The translations under genes were made by a program, and so were the position numbers. Positions 23,897 to 31,963 of a stretch of DNA of 37,023 bases are shown piece by piece; position 1 is the first letter of the stretch; each line of letters starts with the position of its first letter. The stretch covers positions 1-37,023 of the forward strand of contig NZ_SPQM01000039.1 in the NCBI RefSeq assembly GCF_004570345.1, written 5' to 3'. The stretch is from Blastococcus sp. CT_GayMR20. Its GTDB lineage: Bacteria; Actinomycetota; Actinomycetes; Mycobacteriales; Geodermatophilaceae. The notes below the pieces were generated by a model. That model made no database searches. It saw only the letters and a program-made list of their open reading frames with translations, and was not told where the DNA came from.

Positions 23897-26758
23897 ATGA
23901 CGGCGACCGCCCCCAGCCCTGACCAGCGCCGCGACGACGCCGGGCCGGACCTGGTCGCCGCCCTGCGCACAGCAGGGATCGCCGACGTCGACGACTCGGG
24001 TCTGACCCGGGCCCTCTACTCCTCCGACGCCTCGCTCTACCGCGTGCTTCCCCGCGCGGTCGTGCGTCCGCGGCACATCGACGAGGTGGTCGCCGTCCTC
24101 GAGGTGTGCCGGACTCTCGGCGTCCCGCTGACCGCGCGCGGCGGAGGCACCTCGATCGCCGGCAACGCGGTCGGCACCGGGGTCGTCCTCGACACCAGCC
24201 GGTACCTGTCGCGGGTGCTGGAGATCGACGCGGAGGAACGGACGGCGAGGGTCGAGCCGGGCGTCGTCCAGGCCGCCCTGCAGACGGCGGCCCGGCCGTA
24301 CGCGCTGCGGTTCGGCCCCGATCCGAGCACGCACAACCGCTGCACGATCGGCGGGATGATCGGCAACAACGCCTGCGGCTCGCGGGCGCTGGGTTACGGC
24401 CGGACGTCGGACAACGTGGTCGCCCTCGACGTCGTCACCGGGTCCGGCACCCGGCTGGACCTGCGCCCGGGCACCCCGCCCGACGGCGTCCTGGCCGACC
24501 TCCAGCGGGTGGTCGACGGGGAGCTGGCGACGATCCGCACGGAGCTCGGCCGCTTCGGCCGCCAGGTGTCCGGCTACTCCCTCGAGCACCTGCTGCCCGA
24601 GCGCGGCTTCGACGTGGCGCGGACTCTCGTCGGCAGCGAGGGCACGCTCGCCGTGGTGCTGGGCGCCACGGTGCGTCTCGTCACCGATGCGCCGTTCCGC
24701 GGCCTGGTCGTGCTGGGTTACCCGACGATGGCGGAGGCGGCCGATGCCACCCCGGCGCTCCTCCCCCACGGACCGACCGCGGTCGAGGGCCTCGACGCGC
24801 GGATGGTCCAGCGCCTGCGTGACGTGCCGGCCGCCGTCGTCCCCGACCTCCCGCGCGGCGACGCGTGGCTGGTGGTGGAGCTGACCGGCGACAGCGAGGC
24901 GGAGGTCGCGAGCTTGGCCCGCGGCGTGCTCGCCGACGCCGGTGCCCTGGACTCGCTCGTCGTCACGGACGTGGGGGAGGCCGCCGCGATCTGGCGCATC
25001 CGGGAGGACGGCGCAGGGCTCGCCGCACGAACGAGCGACGGGCACCCTGCCCACGCCGGATGGGAGGACGCCGCGGTCCCGGTCGAACGGCTCGGCGCCT
25101 ACCTGCGCGACTTCGATGCCCTGCTGCTCGAGCACGGTCTGCAGTGCGTGCCGTACGGCCACTTCGGCGACGGGTGCGTGCACGGGCGGATCGACTTCCC
25201 GTTCGGCTCCGGCCCCGATCGCGGACGGGCCCGCTACCGGTCCTTCGTCGAGGACGCCGCCCGGCTGGTCGCGGGGTACGGCGGCTCGCTGTCGGGCGAG
25301 CACGGCGACGGCCGGGCCCGCAGCGAGCTCCTGCCGCTGATGTACTCCCCCGCCGTCCTGGGGCTCTTCGAGCGGGTCAAGGGACTCTTCGACCCGGACG
25401 ACGTGCTCAACCCCGGCGTTCTGGTCCGCCCGGATCGGCTGGACGACGACATCCGCATGGCCGCGGCCCCCGCCCACCGGCACCGCCTCGCGCTGGCCTA
25501 CCGGCACGACGGCGGCGACTTCTCCGCGGCCGTCCACCGCTGCACGGGGGTCGGCAAGTGCCGCGCGGACCTCGCGTCGGCCGGCGGCGTCATGTGCCCG
25601 TCCTGGCCGGCCACCCGGGAGGAGAAGGACACGACCCGCGGGCGGGCGCGGGTGCTGCAGGAGATGCTGGCGCCCGGCGGACCCGTGCGGGACTGGCGGT
25701 CACCGGAGGTGCACGACGCGCTCGACCTGTGCCTGTCGTGCAAGGGCTGCTCGCGCGACTGCCCGACCGGCGTCGACATGGCCTCCTACAAGGCGGAGGT
25801 GCTGCACCAGACCTACCGGCGGCGACTGGTGCCGCGAGTGAGGCCGCGGGCCCACTACACGCTGGGCCGGCTCCCCCGGTGGGCCGATCTCGCCGCCCGC
25901 GCACCCCGGCTGGTCAACGCGGTGCTCACGTCGCGGCTCGGCGGCCGGGTCGCCAAGTGGTCGGCCGGGATGGACCAGCGGCGGGAGGTCCCGCCGTTCG
26001 CCCCGCGGACGTTCCGCCAGCAATGGGGCGACCGCCCGTCCCCGGCGCGGGACGGAGCGCCGGTCGCGCTCTGGGTGGACTCGTTCACCGACCACTTCGC
26101 CCCGGAGGTGGCACACGCCGTCGCGCGGGTGCTGGAGTCCGCGGGCTACCGGGTGCAGGTCCCCGGCGCCGAGACCTGCTGCGGGCTGACCTGGATCACC
26201 ACCGGCCAGCTGGACACCGCCCGGAGGATCCTCGGCGCCACGGTCGCCGCCCTGGTCCCGCTCGCCGACGCCGGCATCCCCATCGTGGGCGTCGAGCCGT
26301 CGTGCACGGCGGCGCTCCGGAGCGAGGCACTGGAGATCGTCGGCGGACCGGAGGCGGAGCGGGTCTCCCGCGCCACCCGCACGCTGGCCGAGCTGCTCAC
26401 GGCGACCCCGGGGTGGGAGCCGCCGTCCCTCGCCGGGACGGAGATCGTCGCCCAGCCGCACTGCCACCACGCGGCGGTGCTCGGGTGGTCGGCGGACGCC
26501 GCGCTGCTCGCCCGGGCCGGTGCCCGCGTCACCCGGCTCGGCGGCTGCTGCGGGCTGGCCGGCAACTGGGGCGTGGAGAAGGGCCACCACGACGTGTCGG
26601 TCACCATCGCCGAGCAGCAGCTGCTGCCGGCCGTGCGGGACCTGACGCCGGATGCCGTGGTCCTCGCCGACGGGTTCTCGTGCCGCACCCAGCTCGACCA
26701 GCTGGCCGGCCGTCGCGGCCAGCACCTGGCCGAGCTGCTGGCGCGCGGCCTCGACTGA
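23897..26758 (+). CDS. FAD-binding / Fe-S-binding oxidoreductase fusion (D-lactate or glycolate dehydrogenase-like)
   Basis: 953 residues combining GlcD- and GlpC-type halves. Residues 50-260 hold the VAO-type FAD domain (PLTARGGGTSIAGNAVG at 78-94; GGMIGNNACGSRALGYG). The FAD-oxidase C-domain continues to about 530 (PYGHFGDGCVHGRIDFPF; SGEHGDGRARSELLPLMYSP). Cysteines at 549, 555 and 568 and the C-x2-C-x2-C-x3-C-P set at 612-622 are ferredoxin-type ligands, and two CCG domains follow (CCGLTWITTG, CCGLAGNWG). Such fusions oxidise 2-hydroxyacids and pass electrons to quinone at the membrane; the substrate is not determined. ATG 23897 is preferred over GTG 23861 because GGAG lies 9 bp upstream. 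Confidence 0.88.
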   Translation: MTATAPSPDQRRDDAGPDLVAALRTAGIADVDDSGLTRALYSSDASLYRVLPRAVVRPRHIDEVVAVLEVCRTLGVPLTARGGGTSIAGNAVGTGVVLDTSRYLSRVLEIDAEERTARVEPGVVQAALQTAARPYALRFGPDPSTHNRCTIGGMIGNNACGSRALGYGRTSDNVVALDVVTGSGTRLDLRPGTPPDGVLADLQRVVDGELATIRTELGRFGRQVSGYSLEHLLPERGFDVARTLVGSEGTLAVVLGATVRLVTDAPFRGLVVLGYPTMAEAADATPALLPHGPTAVEGLDARMVQRLRDVPAAVVPDLPRGDAWLVVELTGDSEAEVASLARGVLADAGALDSLVVTDVGEAAAIWRIREDGAGLAARTSDGHPAHAGWEDAAVPVERLGAYLRDFDALLLEHGLQCVPYGHFGDGCVHGRIDFPFGSGPDRGRARYRSFVEDAARLVAGYGGSLSGEHGDGRARSELLPLMYSPAVLGLFERVKGLFDPDDVLNPGVLVRPDRLDDDIRMAAAPAHRHRLALAYRHDGGDFSAAVHRCTGVGKCRADLASAGGVMCPSWPATREEKDTTRGRARVLQEMLAPGGPVRDWRSPEVHDALDLCLSCKGCSRDCPTGVDMASYKAEVLHQTYRRRLVPRVRPRAHYTLGRLPRWADLAARAPRLVNAVLTSRLGGRVAKWSAGMDQRREVPPFAPRTFRQQWGDRPSPARDGAPVALWVDSFTDHFAPEVAHAVARVLESAGYRVQVPGAETCCGLTWITTGQLDTARRILGATVAALVPLADAGIPIVGVEPSCTAALRSEALEIVGGPEAERVSRATRTLAELLTATPGWEPPSLAGTEIVAQPHCHHAAVLGWSADAALLARAGARVTRLGGCCGLAGNWGVEKGHHDVSVTIAEQQLLPAVRDLTPDAVVLADGFSCRTQLDQLAGRRGQHLAELLARGLD

Positions 26759-26782
26759 CGGCCTTCCTGCAGGAGGCCGTCA
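26756..26782. terminator. Terminator hairpin made from the stop codons of two convergent genes
   Basis: Arms TGACGGCCT (26756-26764) and AGGCCGTCA (26774-26782) pair perfectly around a 9-base loop. The 5' arm begins with the TGA of the FAD/Fe-S gene and the 3' arm ends with the complement of the TGA of the SGNH hydrolase gene, so both stop codons form the base of one shared stem. Confidence 0.65.
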
Positions 26783-27406
26783 GGCCGCGGCGTCGCGGTC
26801 CCGGCGTGCCCGCGCGGCCGCGACCACCGTCGGCGCGAGCGCTGCCGCGATGCGGGCGTAGCCGGCCGAGCTCGGGTGGAAGCGGTCGCCGGAGAACATC
26901 GCCGGGTCGGCGGTGAAGGCCTGGCCGACCTCGGCGGCGATGTGTGCGACCGATCCGCCCGCGGCCTCGGCCACCGCCGCCTGCTGCCGCTGGAGCTGGG
27001 CGCACGCCGCCTGGACGAGGGGACGGAACGCCGGGGGGACGAAGGGCACCGAGGACATGTCCGGGGCTGGGACGACGACCACGTCGGTGCCCGCACGCCG
27101 CAGCGCGGCGACCGCCGCGGCGAGGGCGGCCGAGGCCTGCTCGGGCGGCACGAAGCGGGCCAGGTCGTTGGCGCCGATGACCACGACGGCGAGGTCGCCG
27201 TCCAGTGGCTGCGCGCGGCGCACCTGGGCGGCCAGGTCGGAGGACTGGGCACCCGGCACGGCCAGGACGTGCAGGTCGACGTCGAACCCCTCGGCGGTGA
27301 GTGCGGTCGTCAGCCGCCGGCCCAGGGTGTCGTCGGCGCGCCGCGCGCCGGTGCCGTAGGCGATCGAGTCACCCAGGAGGAGCAGCCGGAGAGGTGTGCG
27401 TTCCAC
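26780..27406 (-). CDS. SGNH/GDSL-family hydrolase
   Basis: 208 residues. Block I GDSIAYGTGA (Ser14 nucleophile, residues 12-21), block III GAND (78-81, oxyanion Asn80) and block V DRFHPSSAGY (Asp174, His177) complete the SGNH catalytic set; Gly in block II fits VPGAQSSDL. No signal peptide is visible, so a cytosolic esterase or acylhydrolase is likely. GTG 27406 follows GGAAC at about 8 bp. It is convergent with the FAD/Fe-S gene. Substrate unknown. Confidence 0.87.
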   Translation of the reverse strand: MERTPLRLLLLGDSIAYGTGARRADDTLGRRLTTALTAEGFDVDLHVLAVPGAQSSDLAAQVRRAQPLDGDLAVVVIGANDLARFVPPEQASAALAAAVAALRRAGTDVVVVPAPDMSSVPFVPPAFRPLVQAACAQLQRQQAAVAEAAGGSVAHIAAEVGQAFTADPAMFSGDRFHPSSAGYARIAAALAPTVVAAARARRDRDAAA

Positions 27407-27435
27407 GGCCGTTCCAACGACGACGGGCCCGCAGG

Positions 27436-27507
27436 TATGCCGGAAGGCCCCCCTGCCGGGCCGGTCGCGAGCGTGCGAGCGGCGGGGGGCAGGGGGGTCC
27501 TTTCTCA
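27436..27507. repeat. Intergenic repeat copy A, terminator-like, abutting the fabG-like stop
   Basis: A 72-bp element closely similar to 28924-28998. Arms CCCCCCTGCC (27448-27457) and GGCAGGGGGG (27488-27497) pair perfectly over 10 bp, and the loop holds a CGCGAG/GCGAG core. On the minus strand it starts directly at the TGA of the fabG-like gene (TGA-G-AAAGGACC). It probably terminates that transcript; on the plus strand the stem is followed by TCCTTTCTC. Confidence 0.65.
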
Positions 27508-28278
27508 GGCCTTCGGGCCGCCGGCGGCGTAGACGACCTGGCCGGACACGAAGCCGGCGCCCTCGCTGACGAAGAACGACACCAGGTTCGCGATGTCCTC
27601 CGGCTGGCCGACGCGTGCCACCGGGATCTGCGAGGCGGCACCCTTGATGAAGTCGTCGAACGGGATGCCCATGCGCTCGGCGGTCGCCTTCGTCATCTCG
27701 GTCTGGATGAAGCCGGGGGCGATGGCGTTGGCGGTGACGCCGAACTTGCCGAGCTCGATGGCGAGGGTCTTGGTGAAGCCCTGCAGGCCGGCCTTGGCGG
27801 TCGAGTAGTTGGCCTGGCCGCGGTTGCCCAGGGCGGAGACGCTGGACAGGTTGACGATCCGGCCCCACTTGGCCTCGATCATGTACTTCTGTGCCGCCCG
27901 GGCCATGAGGAACGCCCCGCGCAGGTGCACGTTCATGACGACGTCCCAGTCCTGGTCGGTCATCTTGAACAGCATGTTGTCGCGCGTGACGCCGGCATTG
28001 TTGATCAGCACGGTCGGCCCACCGAGCTCGGCCGCGACGCGGTCGACGGCGGCCTGGACCTGCTCGGCATCGCTGACGTCGGCGCCGACCGCGAGGGCCC
28101 GGCCACCGACGGCCTCGATCGCCTCGACGGTGCCCTTGGCGGCGGCCTCCTCCAGGTCGAGGACTGCGACGGCGAACCCGTCCCTGGCCAGCTGCAGGGC
28201 GGTGGCGGCACCGATGCCGCGTGCCGCTCCCGTGACGATGGCCACGCGCGCTGCCGCCGTGGTGCCTGCCTCGCTCAT
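27505..28278 (-). CDS. SDR-family 3-oxoacyl-ACP reductase-like protein (FabG-type)
   Basis: 257 residues, a classical short-chain dehydrogenase. Cofactor loop TGAARGIG (16-23), Asp after beta-2 (VLDLEEA), NNAG (93-96), catalytic Ser145/146, Tyr158 and Lys162 (YSTAK), then the APGFIQTEMT loop and the C-terminal FVSGQVVYAAGGPKA. Acts as an NAD(P)H-dependent reductase; FabG-type activity on 3-oxoacyl chains is likely, but many paralogues with other substrates share these features. GAGGAAC precedes ATG 28278. Its stop is fused to repeat copy A. Confidence 0.88.
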   Translation of the reverse strand: MSEAGTTAAARVAIVTGAARGIGAATALQLARDGFAVAVLDLEEAAAKGTVEAIEAVGGRALAVGADVSDAEQVQAAVDRVAAELGGPTVLINNAGVTRDNMLFKMTDQDWDVVMNVHLRGAFLMARAAQKYMIEAKWGRIVNLSSVSALGNRGQANYSTAKAGLQGFTKTLAIELGKFGVTANAIAPGFIQTEMTKATAERMGIPFDDFIKGAASQIPVARVGQPEDIANLVSFFVSEGAGFVSGQVVYAAGGPKA

Positions 28279-28385
28279 CGATGTTCCTCTCGTGTGATGT
28301 GCCGGCTGCCGCGCAGCGGCGCGTGCCGGCGGGCCAGAGCCTCGCTCGATACGGTACGTCCGAGCCCGGAGGGCGCCGTCACATG

Positions 28386-28405
28386 GTCCGGGACGCCGCC
28401 CGGAC
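28386..28405 (-). terminator. Hairpin downstream of the DUF350 gene
   Basis: GTCCGGG (28386-28392) and CCCGGAC (28399-28405) pair perfectly with a 6-base loop, 8 bp beyond the DUF350 stop. No T tract. The remaining spacer to the fabG-like start (28279-28385) shows no clear promoter. Confidence 0.55.
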
Positions 28406-28413
28406 AGCGGCGG

Positions 28414-28833
28414 TCAGGGCCAGATGGAGGCGACGATGATCGCCGCGACCGCGAGCTGCACCGCGGCGCTGACCAGGCTGGCGGGGTGGAAGGTGGGCTC
28501 CATCAGGTGATGCCCCAGCCGCCCGGGGATGAGCACGTCGAGAGCCACGAACGCCACGGCCTGGAGCACGACCCCGAGGACGCCGAAGACGACGGTGTAG
28601 AGCAGTGCCTGCCCGAACCCGCTGGTGGCGTTCGTCCAGATGCTGGCGAAGATGATCGCCCCCTGGCCGAGGAAGCCCCCCGTGAGGGTGACGGCGGCGT
28701 TCAGCGAGCGGTTCTCGGAGATGTGCCTGCCCAGATTGCCCGGAGTGAGCAGATCGAGCACGTAGAAGCCGAGGACCAGCAGCGCGATGCCGACCCCGGT
28801 GTAGGCGGCGGCGAAGCCGATGCTCTGCAGCAC
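28414..28833 (-). CDS. DUF350 family membrane protein
   Basis: 139 residues with four hydrophobic helices, arranged as two similar halves: helix 1 SIGFAAAYTGVGIALLVLGFYVLDLLTPG (about 4-32) and helix 3 LLYTVVFGVLGVVLQAVAFVALDVLIPG (about 77-104), each ending in the D-x-L-x-P-G signature followed by a basic turn, as in DUF350 (YjfL/UPF0719-like) proteins. Function unknown, possibly a small inner-membrane channel or stress protein. GTG 28833 follows GGAGGTCC. Confidence 0.85.
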   Translation of the reverse strand: MLQSIGFAAAYTGVGIALLVLGFYVLDLLTPGNLGRHISENRSLNAAVTLTGGFLGQGAIIFASIWTNATSGFGQALLYTVVFGVLGVVLQAVAFVALDVLIPGRLGHHLMEPTFHPASLVSAAVQLAVAAIIVASIWP

Positions 28834-28923
28834 GGGAAAGGACCTCCGGGGGACGGCGCGGTAAAAGGCCTGCCAGGTCTACCGCACGCGGCCCCGGTGT
28901 GCACGGACCGGGCCACCGGGAGG

Positions 28924-28998
28924 CATGTCGGGAACGGCCCCTCTGCAGGGACCCGCCGCGAGCTTGCGAGTGGTGGGGGGCAGGGCGGTCCTTTGTCA
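28924..28998. repeat. Intergenic repeat copy B, abutting the stop of a small gene
   Basis: A 75-bp relative of 27436-27507. The 42 bases nearest the stop (28957-28998) match copy A at 37 positions. On the minus strand it begins with the TGA of the small gene at 28996-29259 (TGA-C-AAAGGACC). The outer stem is weaker than in copy A because of changes in the distal arm. Same orientation relative to the adjoining gene in both copies. Confidence 0.65.
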
Positions 28999-29259
28999 GG
29001 CGGACTGCCGCAGGGGCGTGACCGGGGCGTCGTCCTCCTGCGCCGGTCGGGGAGCCGGGTGCTCGACCAGGGCGAGGACGCGCCCGGCCATGAAGCGCGC
29101 CGTCCGCACCGGGGTGCCGCCCCGGGTCGTCTCGGTCACCTCCACCACGCCGCGCCCGTGGCTCACCTCGACCCGCCGTCCGGCCCTCGTCGCGGTGATG
29201 TCGTACGTACGGGTGCCGTCACCCGCGTCGATCACGATCTCGATCCGATCGCCCTTCAT
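28996..29259 (-). CDS. Small hypothetical protein
   Basis: 87 residues, not recognised. The first ~65 residues look like a small beta-rich domain (DRIEIVIDAGDGTRTYDITATRAGRRVEVSHGRGVVEVTETT), then a proline-rich tail. GAGGAGG sits 7 bp before ATG 29259, and codon usage is normal for the region, so it is probably real. A longer frame reading to 29607 has no support. It is flanked downstream by repeat copy B. Confidence 0.65.
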   Translation of the reverse strand: MKGDRIEIVIDAGDGTRTYDITATRAGRRVEVSHGRGVVEVTETTRGGTPVRTARFMAGRVLALVEHPAPRPAQEDDAPVTPLRQSA

Positions 29260-29341
29260 GTCCTGCCTCCTCCCCGCGGCGCGCAGTGCGCGGCGCTTCG
29301 TCAGGAGAACGTCCCAGGAGGGGCTGACATTCCCCGGAAAG

Positions 29342-29378
29342 GCCCGCTGAGCTGCGGCGATGCCTCTCGGGAGCGGGC
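29342..29378 (-). terminator. Terminator-like hairpin after the AI-2E family gene
   Basis: On the minus strand GCCCGCT (29378-29372) pairs with AGCGGGC (29348-29342) around a 23-base loop and is followed by CTTTCC. It lies 3 bp after the stop of the upstream gene. The long loop lowers confidence. The remainder of the ~120-bp gap up to 29260 shows nothing else supported. Confidence 0.45.
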
Positions 29379-29380
29379 GG

Positions 29381-30688
29381 TCAGCCGCCGTCGGGCGGGG
29401 CGTTCCCGGCGACCGGCCGCCGGGGGTGGTGCAGCCGGCGGACCGAGGCCAGCGTGGCCCGCCGCGCGTGCATCCGGCGCTTGGCGCGCATCGTCCGCGG
29501 CGCCCTGGGTTCCTCCCGCAACAGCGCGTCGAGCCAGTGTCCCCGGGGGTCGACATCGACCAGGAGCGCCTTGACCAGCAGCGTGAGCGGGATGGCCAGC
29601 AGGGCACCGAGGGCGCCGAGCACCCATCCCCAGAAGAGCAGGGCGATGAAGGTGACCGTCATCGACAGACCGACCGAGTCACCGACGAAGCGGGGCTGGA
29701 TCAGCGTCTGGACGACGAAGTTGAGCAGCGAGTAGACGACGATGATCGCGACCAGTTCGCCCCAGCCCCCGGCGAGGAGCCCGAGCAGCGCGGGGGGCAC
29801 CACACCCAGCACGAAGCCGATGTTCGGCACGTAGTTGGTGACGAACGCAAGCAGACCCCACAGCGCCGCCGCGGGAACGCCGATGATCGACAGCGCGATC
29901 CAGTCACCGACGGCCACGATGGCCCCGAACACCGTGCTGACCAGCAGGTAGCTGCGCGTGCCCTGGGCGAAGAGGGTCATCGCCACCGGCAGGTGCGGGC
30001 GGTCCGCGCCGACCAGGGCCATCCGGCGGGCGAAGCCGCTGGACTCGATGGACATGAACACCAGGGCCGACAGCAGCAGCACCAGGGTGCTGGCGGCGCT
30101 GGTCAGCCGGCCGAGCACGCCCGTCGCGACGCCGACGAACTGCGCGTAGTCGATCTGGCGCACGAGGTCGGAGAGCTGGCCCGACACGATGCCGGCGTCG
30201 TTGAGGTCGGCGACGACCTGGCCGATGAGGATCTCCGCCCGCCCGGCGTAGTCAGGAAGCAGGGCGGCGAACTGGGCGGCGGAGACCACGAGCAGCGCGA
30301 CGAAGGCCAGCAGCACCGCCCACACCAGCAGCAGGAGGACGGTCGTGGCCAGCCACCGGGGGACGCCCATGCGTCGCAGCCAGCTCTGGACGGGGGCCAG
30401 CGCGACGACGACCACGAGCGCCAGCAGCACGGGCCCCACGAGCCATGAGACGGCGCGGACACCGGCGACCGCGATCGTCGCAGCAGCGATCCCGCCGAGC
30501 ACGATCAGCCAGCGCGGGATCCCGGCGGAGGCCTGCGGGTCCGCGCCGGTCGAGACGGCCGTGGTCGAGCCGGTGTCGGCGGCGGGCTCGACGGCCGGCT
30601 CGCGGACGGACGTCACCTCGGGGTCGGCCCGCGGGATGCGCCGCGGACCCTTCGTCCCGGCTCCGGTCGACTCCGGCCCTACCGCCAT
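29381..30688 (-). CDS. AI-2E transporter family membrane protein
   Basis: 435 residues. A ~65-residue hydrophilic N-terminus precedes helices from WLIVLGGIAAATIAVAGVRAVSWLVGPVLLALVVVVALAP (about 72-110). The family core shows LALVVVVALAPVQSWLRRMGVPRWLATTV, ALWGLLAFVTNYVPNIGFVLGVVPPALLGLL and VVQTLIQPRFVGDSVGLSMTVTFIALLFWGWVLGALGALLAIPLT, the last two being strong PF01594 signatures. The family name does not imply autoinducer-2 transport; many members are Na+/H+ antiporters or of unknown role. A basic C-terminal tail (MRAKRRMHARR) is cytoplasmic. GAGGAGG precedes ATG 30688. Confidence 0.88.
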   Translation of the reverse strand: MAVGPESTGAGTKGPRRIPRADPEVTSVREPAVEPAADTGSTTAVSTGADPQASAGIPRWLIVLGGIAAATIAVAGVRAVSWLVGPVLLALVVVVALAPVQSWLRRMGVPRWLATTVLLLLVWAVLLAFVALLVVSAAQFAALLPDYAGRAEILIGQVVADLNDAGIVSGQLSDLVRQIDYAQFVGVATGVLGRLTSAASTLVLLLSALVFMSIESSGFARRMALVGADRPHLPVAMTLFAQGTRSYLLVSTVFGAIVAVGDWIALSIIGVPAAALWGLLAFVTNYVPNIGFVLGVVPPALLGLLAGGWGELVAIIVVYSLLNFVVQTLIQPRFVGDSVGLSMTVTFIALLFWGWVLGALGALLAIPLTLLVKALLVDVDPRGHWLDALLREEPRAPRTMRAKRRMHARRATLASVRRLHHPRRPVAGNAPPDGG

Positions 30689-30755
30689 GCCCACCTCCTC
30701 GCCGCCGTTGCGCCCCGTACCCGTCCCGCATCCCCGCATGCGCGGGCGGGAACGG

Positions 30756-31166
30756 CTACCGCGCGCCGTCCAGGAGCTCGACCATCGCCGGTAGCTCGAA
30801 GAAGACGGCGGTCGCCCGGGCGCTCGGGCCGCCGGCATCCGGGTCCGCCCCTGCGTCCAACAGCATGCTCGTCGTCTCGGCCGACTGCCGGAAGACCGCC
30901 GCTGCCAGTGCGGTCTGTCCCCTGTCGTTGACGCGGGAGTGGTCGGCGCCGCGGGCGAGCAGCGCGGCGACCGTCCGGGGGTGGCCGTGGTAGGCGGCCA
31001 GGATGAGGAGTGTGTCGCCCTTGTCGTTGGTGAGGTTGGCCGGGACGCCGGCGTCGACGTAGGCAGCCAATTCGTCCGCGTGCCCGCCGCGGGCCAGGTC
31101 GAACATCCGCCCCGCCAGCTCGACGACCCCCGGGTCGATCGGCTGCCCCGCTCCCGCGTCCGTCAC
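30756..31166 (-). CDS. Ankyrin-repeat protein
   Basis: 136 residues with about three to four ankyrin units. Two clear ones are NDKGDTLLILAAYHGHPRTVAALLARGADHSRV (about 47-79) and NDRGQTALAAAVFRQSAETTSMLLDAGADPDAG (about 80-112); a degenerate cap lies on each side. Probably a cytosolic protein-interaction module. GTG 31166 has only a weak ribosome site (AGGCTGG). It lies 67 bp upstream of the AI-2E gene on the same strand. Confidence 0.85.
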   Translation of the reverse strand: MTDAGAGQPIDPGVVELAGRMFDLARGGHADELAAYVDAGVPANLTNDKGDTLLILAAYHGHPRTVAALLARGADHSRVNDRGQTALAAAVFRQSAETTSMLLDAGADPDAGGPSARATAVFFELPAMVELLDGAR

Positions 31167-31194
31167 GGGGCCAGCCTAGGAGGACCGGCCGGAA

Positions 31195-31950
31195 TCAGCG
31201 GGACGCCACCCGGTCGGTGAGCGCGAGGACGTGTCCCCAGGCGTCCTGGCAGGCCTCGGCCCACTCGTCGTGGGCGCGGTCGAAGAACGAGTGCGGGGCC
31301 CCCTCGTAGACGGCGGCGTCGACCTCGGCGCCACCCGACCGCATCGTGTCGGCCAGCGCGAGCTGCTCGGCCACGGGCGTGGCCGCGTCGGCGCCGGCGA
31401 TGACCATCACCGTGGGCCGGTGGGCCCGTGCCGCGGCGGGGCCGACCATCGAGGGCTTGCCGTAGAAGCCGGCGCACCCGGCCAGGTCCAGGTCTCCCCC
31501 GGCCTGCCGCCAGGAGTGGCTGCCGCCGAAGCAGAAACCCACGGTGACCACCGGCAGGTCGGCGGAGGTGCGCTCGCGCAGGTAGGCGATGGCTGCGTCG
31601 ATGTCGGCGTCGATGGCCTCCGGGGTGGTCTGCGGGATGTGTGCCTGCCACTCGAACCCGGCCTCCCGCGTGCCCGAGCCACCGCAGACCCCGGCGGTGC
31701 GGCCGAACCAGTCGATCGCCACCGCCGCCGCGCCGGTCTCGGCGAACCGCTCCGCGAGGGCGACGTAGTACGGGTGCAGCCCGCGGACGTCCGGAAGGAC
31801 GACGACCCCCACGCGGGCCTCCTCCCCCGGCGCTGCGTAGGCGGCGGAGAACTCCGTCCCGTCGGACGAGGACAGGGTCACCATGCCGCGTTCGCGGACG
31901 CTCCCGGTCCTCGGCGGCGCGGGCGGGCGACTGTCGTGGTCGTGGCACAT
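31195..31950 (-). CDS. Dienelactone hydrolase family protein
   Basis: 251 residues, alpha/beta hydrolase. Catalytic triad by position: Cys140 in GFCFGG, Asp188 in AGADAATP and His220 in APHSFFD. The N-terminus MCHDHDSRPPAPP is typical of actinobacterial members, supporting ATG 31950 over an internal Met at residue 23. May open dienelactones in aromatic-compound breakdown, but many homologues are general hydrolases and no ring-cleavage genes are nearby. It shares its strand with the ankyrin gene 28 bp downstream. Confidence 0.85.
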   Translation of the reverse strand: MCHDHDSRPPAPPRTGSVRERGMVTLSSSDGTEFSAAYAAPGEEARVGVVVLPDVRGLHPYYVALAERFAETGAAAVAIDWFGRTAGVCGGSGTREAGFEWQAHIPQTTPEAIDADIDAAIAYLRERTSADLPVVTVGFCFGGSHSWRQAGGDLDLAGCAGFYGKPSMVGPAAARAHRPTVMVIAGADAATPVAEQLALADTMRSGGAEVDAAVYEGAPHSFFDRAHDEWAEACQDAWGHVLALTDRVASR

Positions 31951-31963
31951 GGGCGGCGGCGCC

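Noticed and set aside
28857..28885. GCGGTA/TACCGC inverted repeat upstream of the DUF350 gene as an operator
   Set aside because: Arms are only 6 bp with a 16-bp spacer and no promoter was found nearby; it may be chance.
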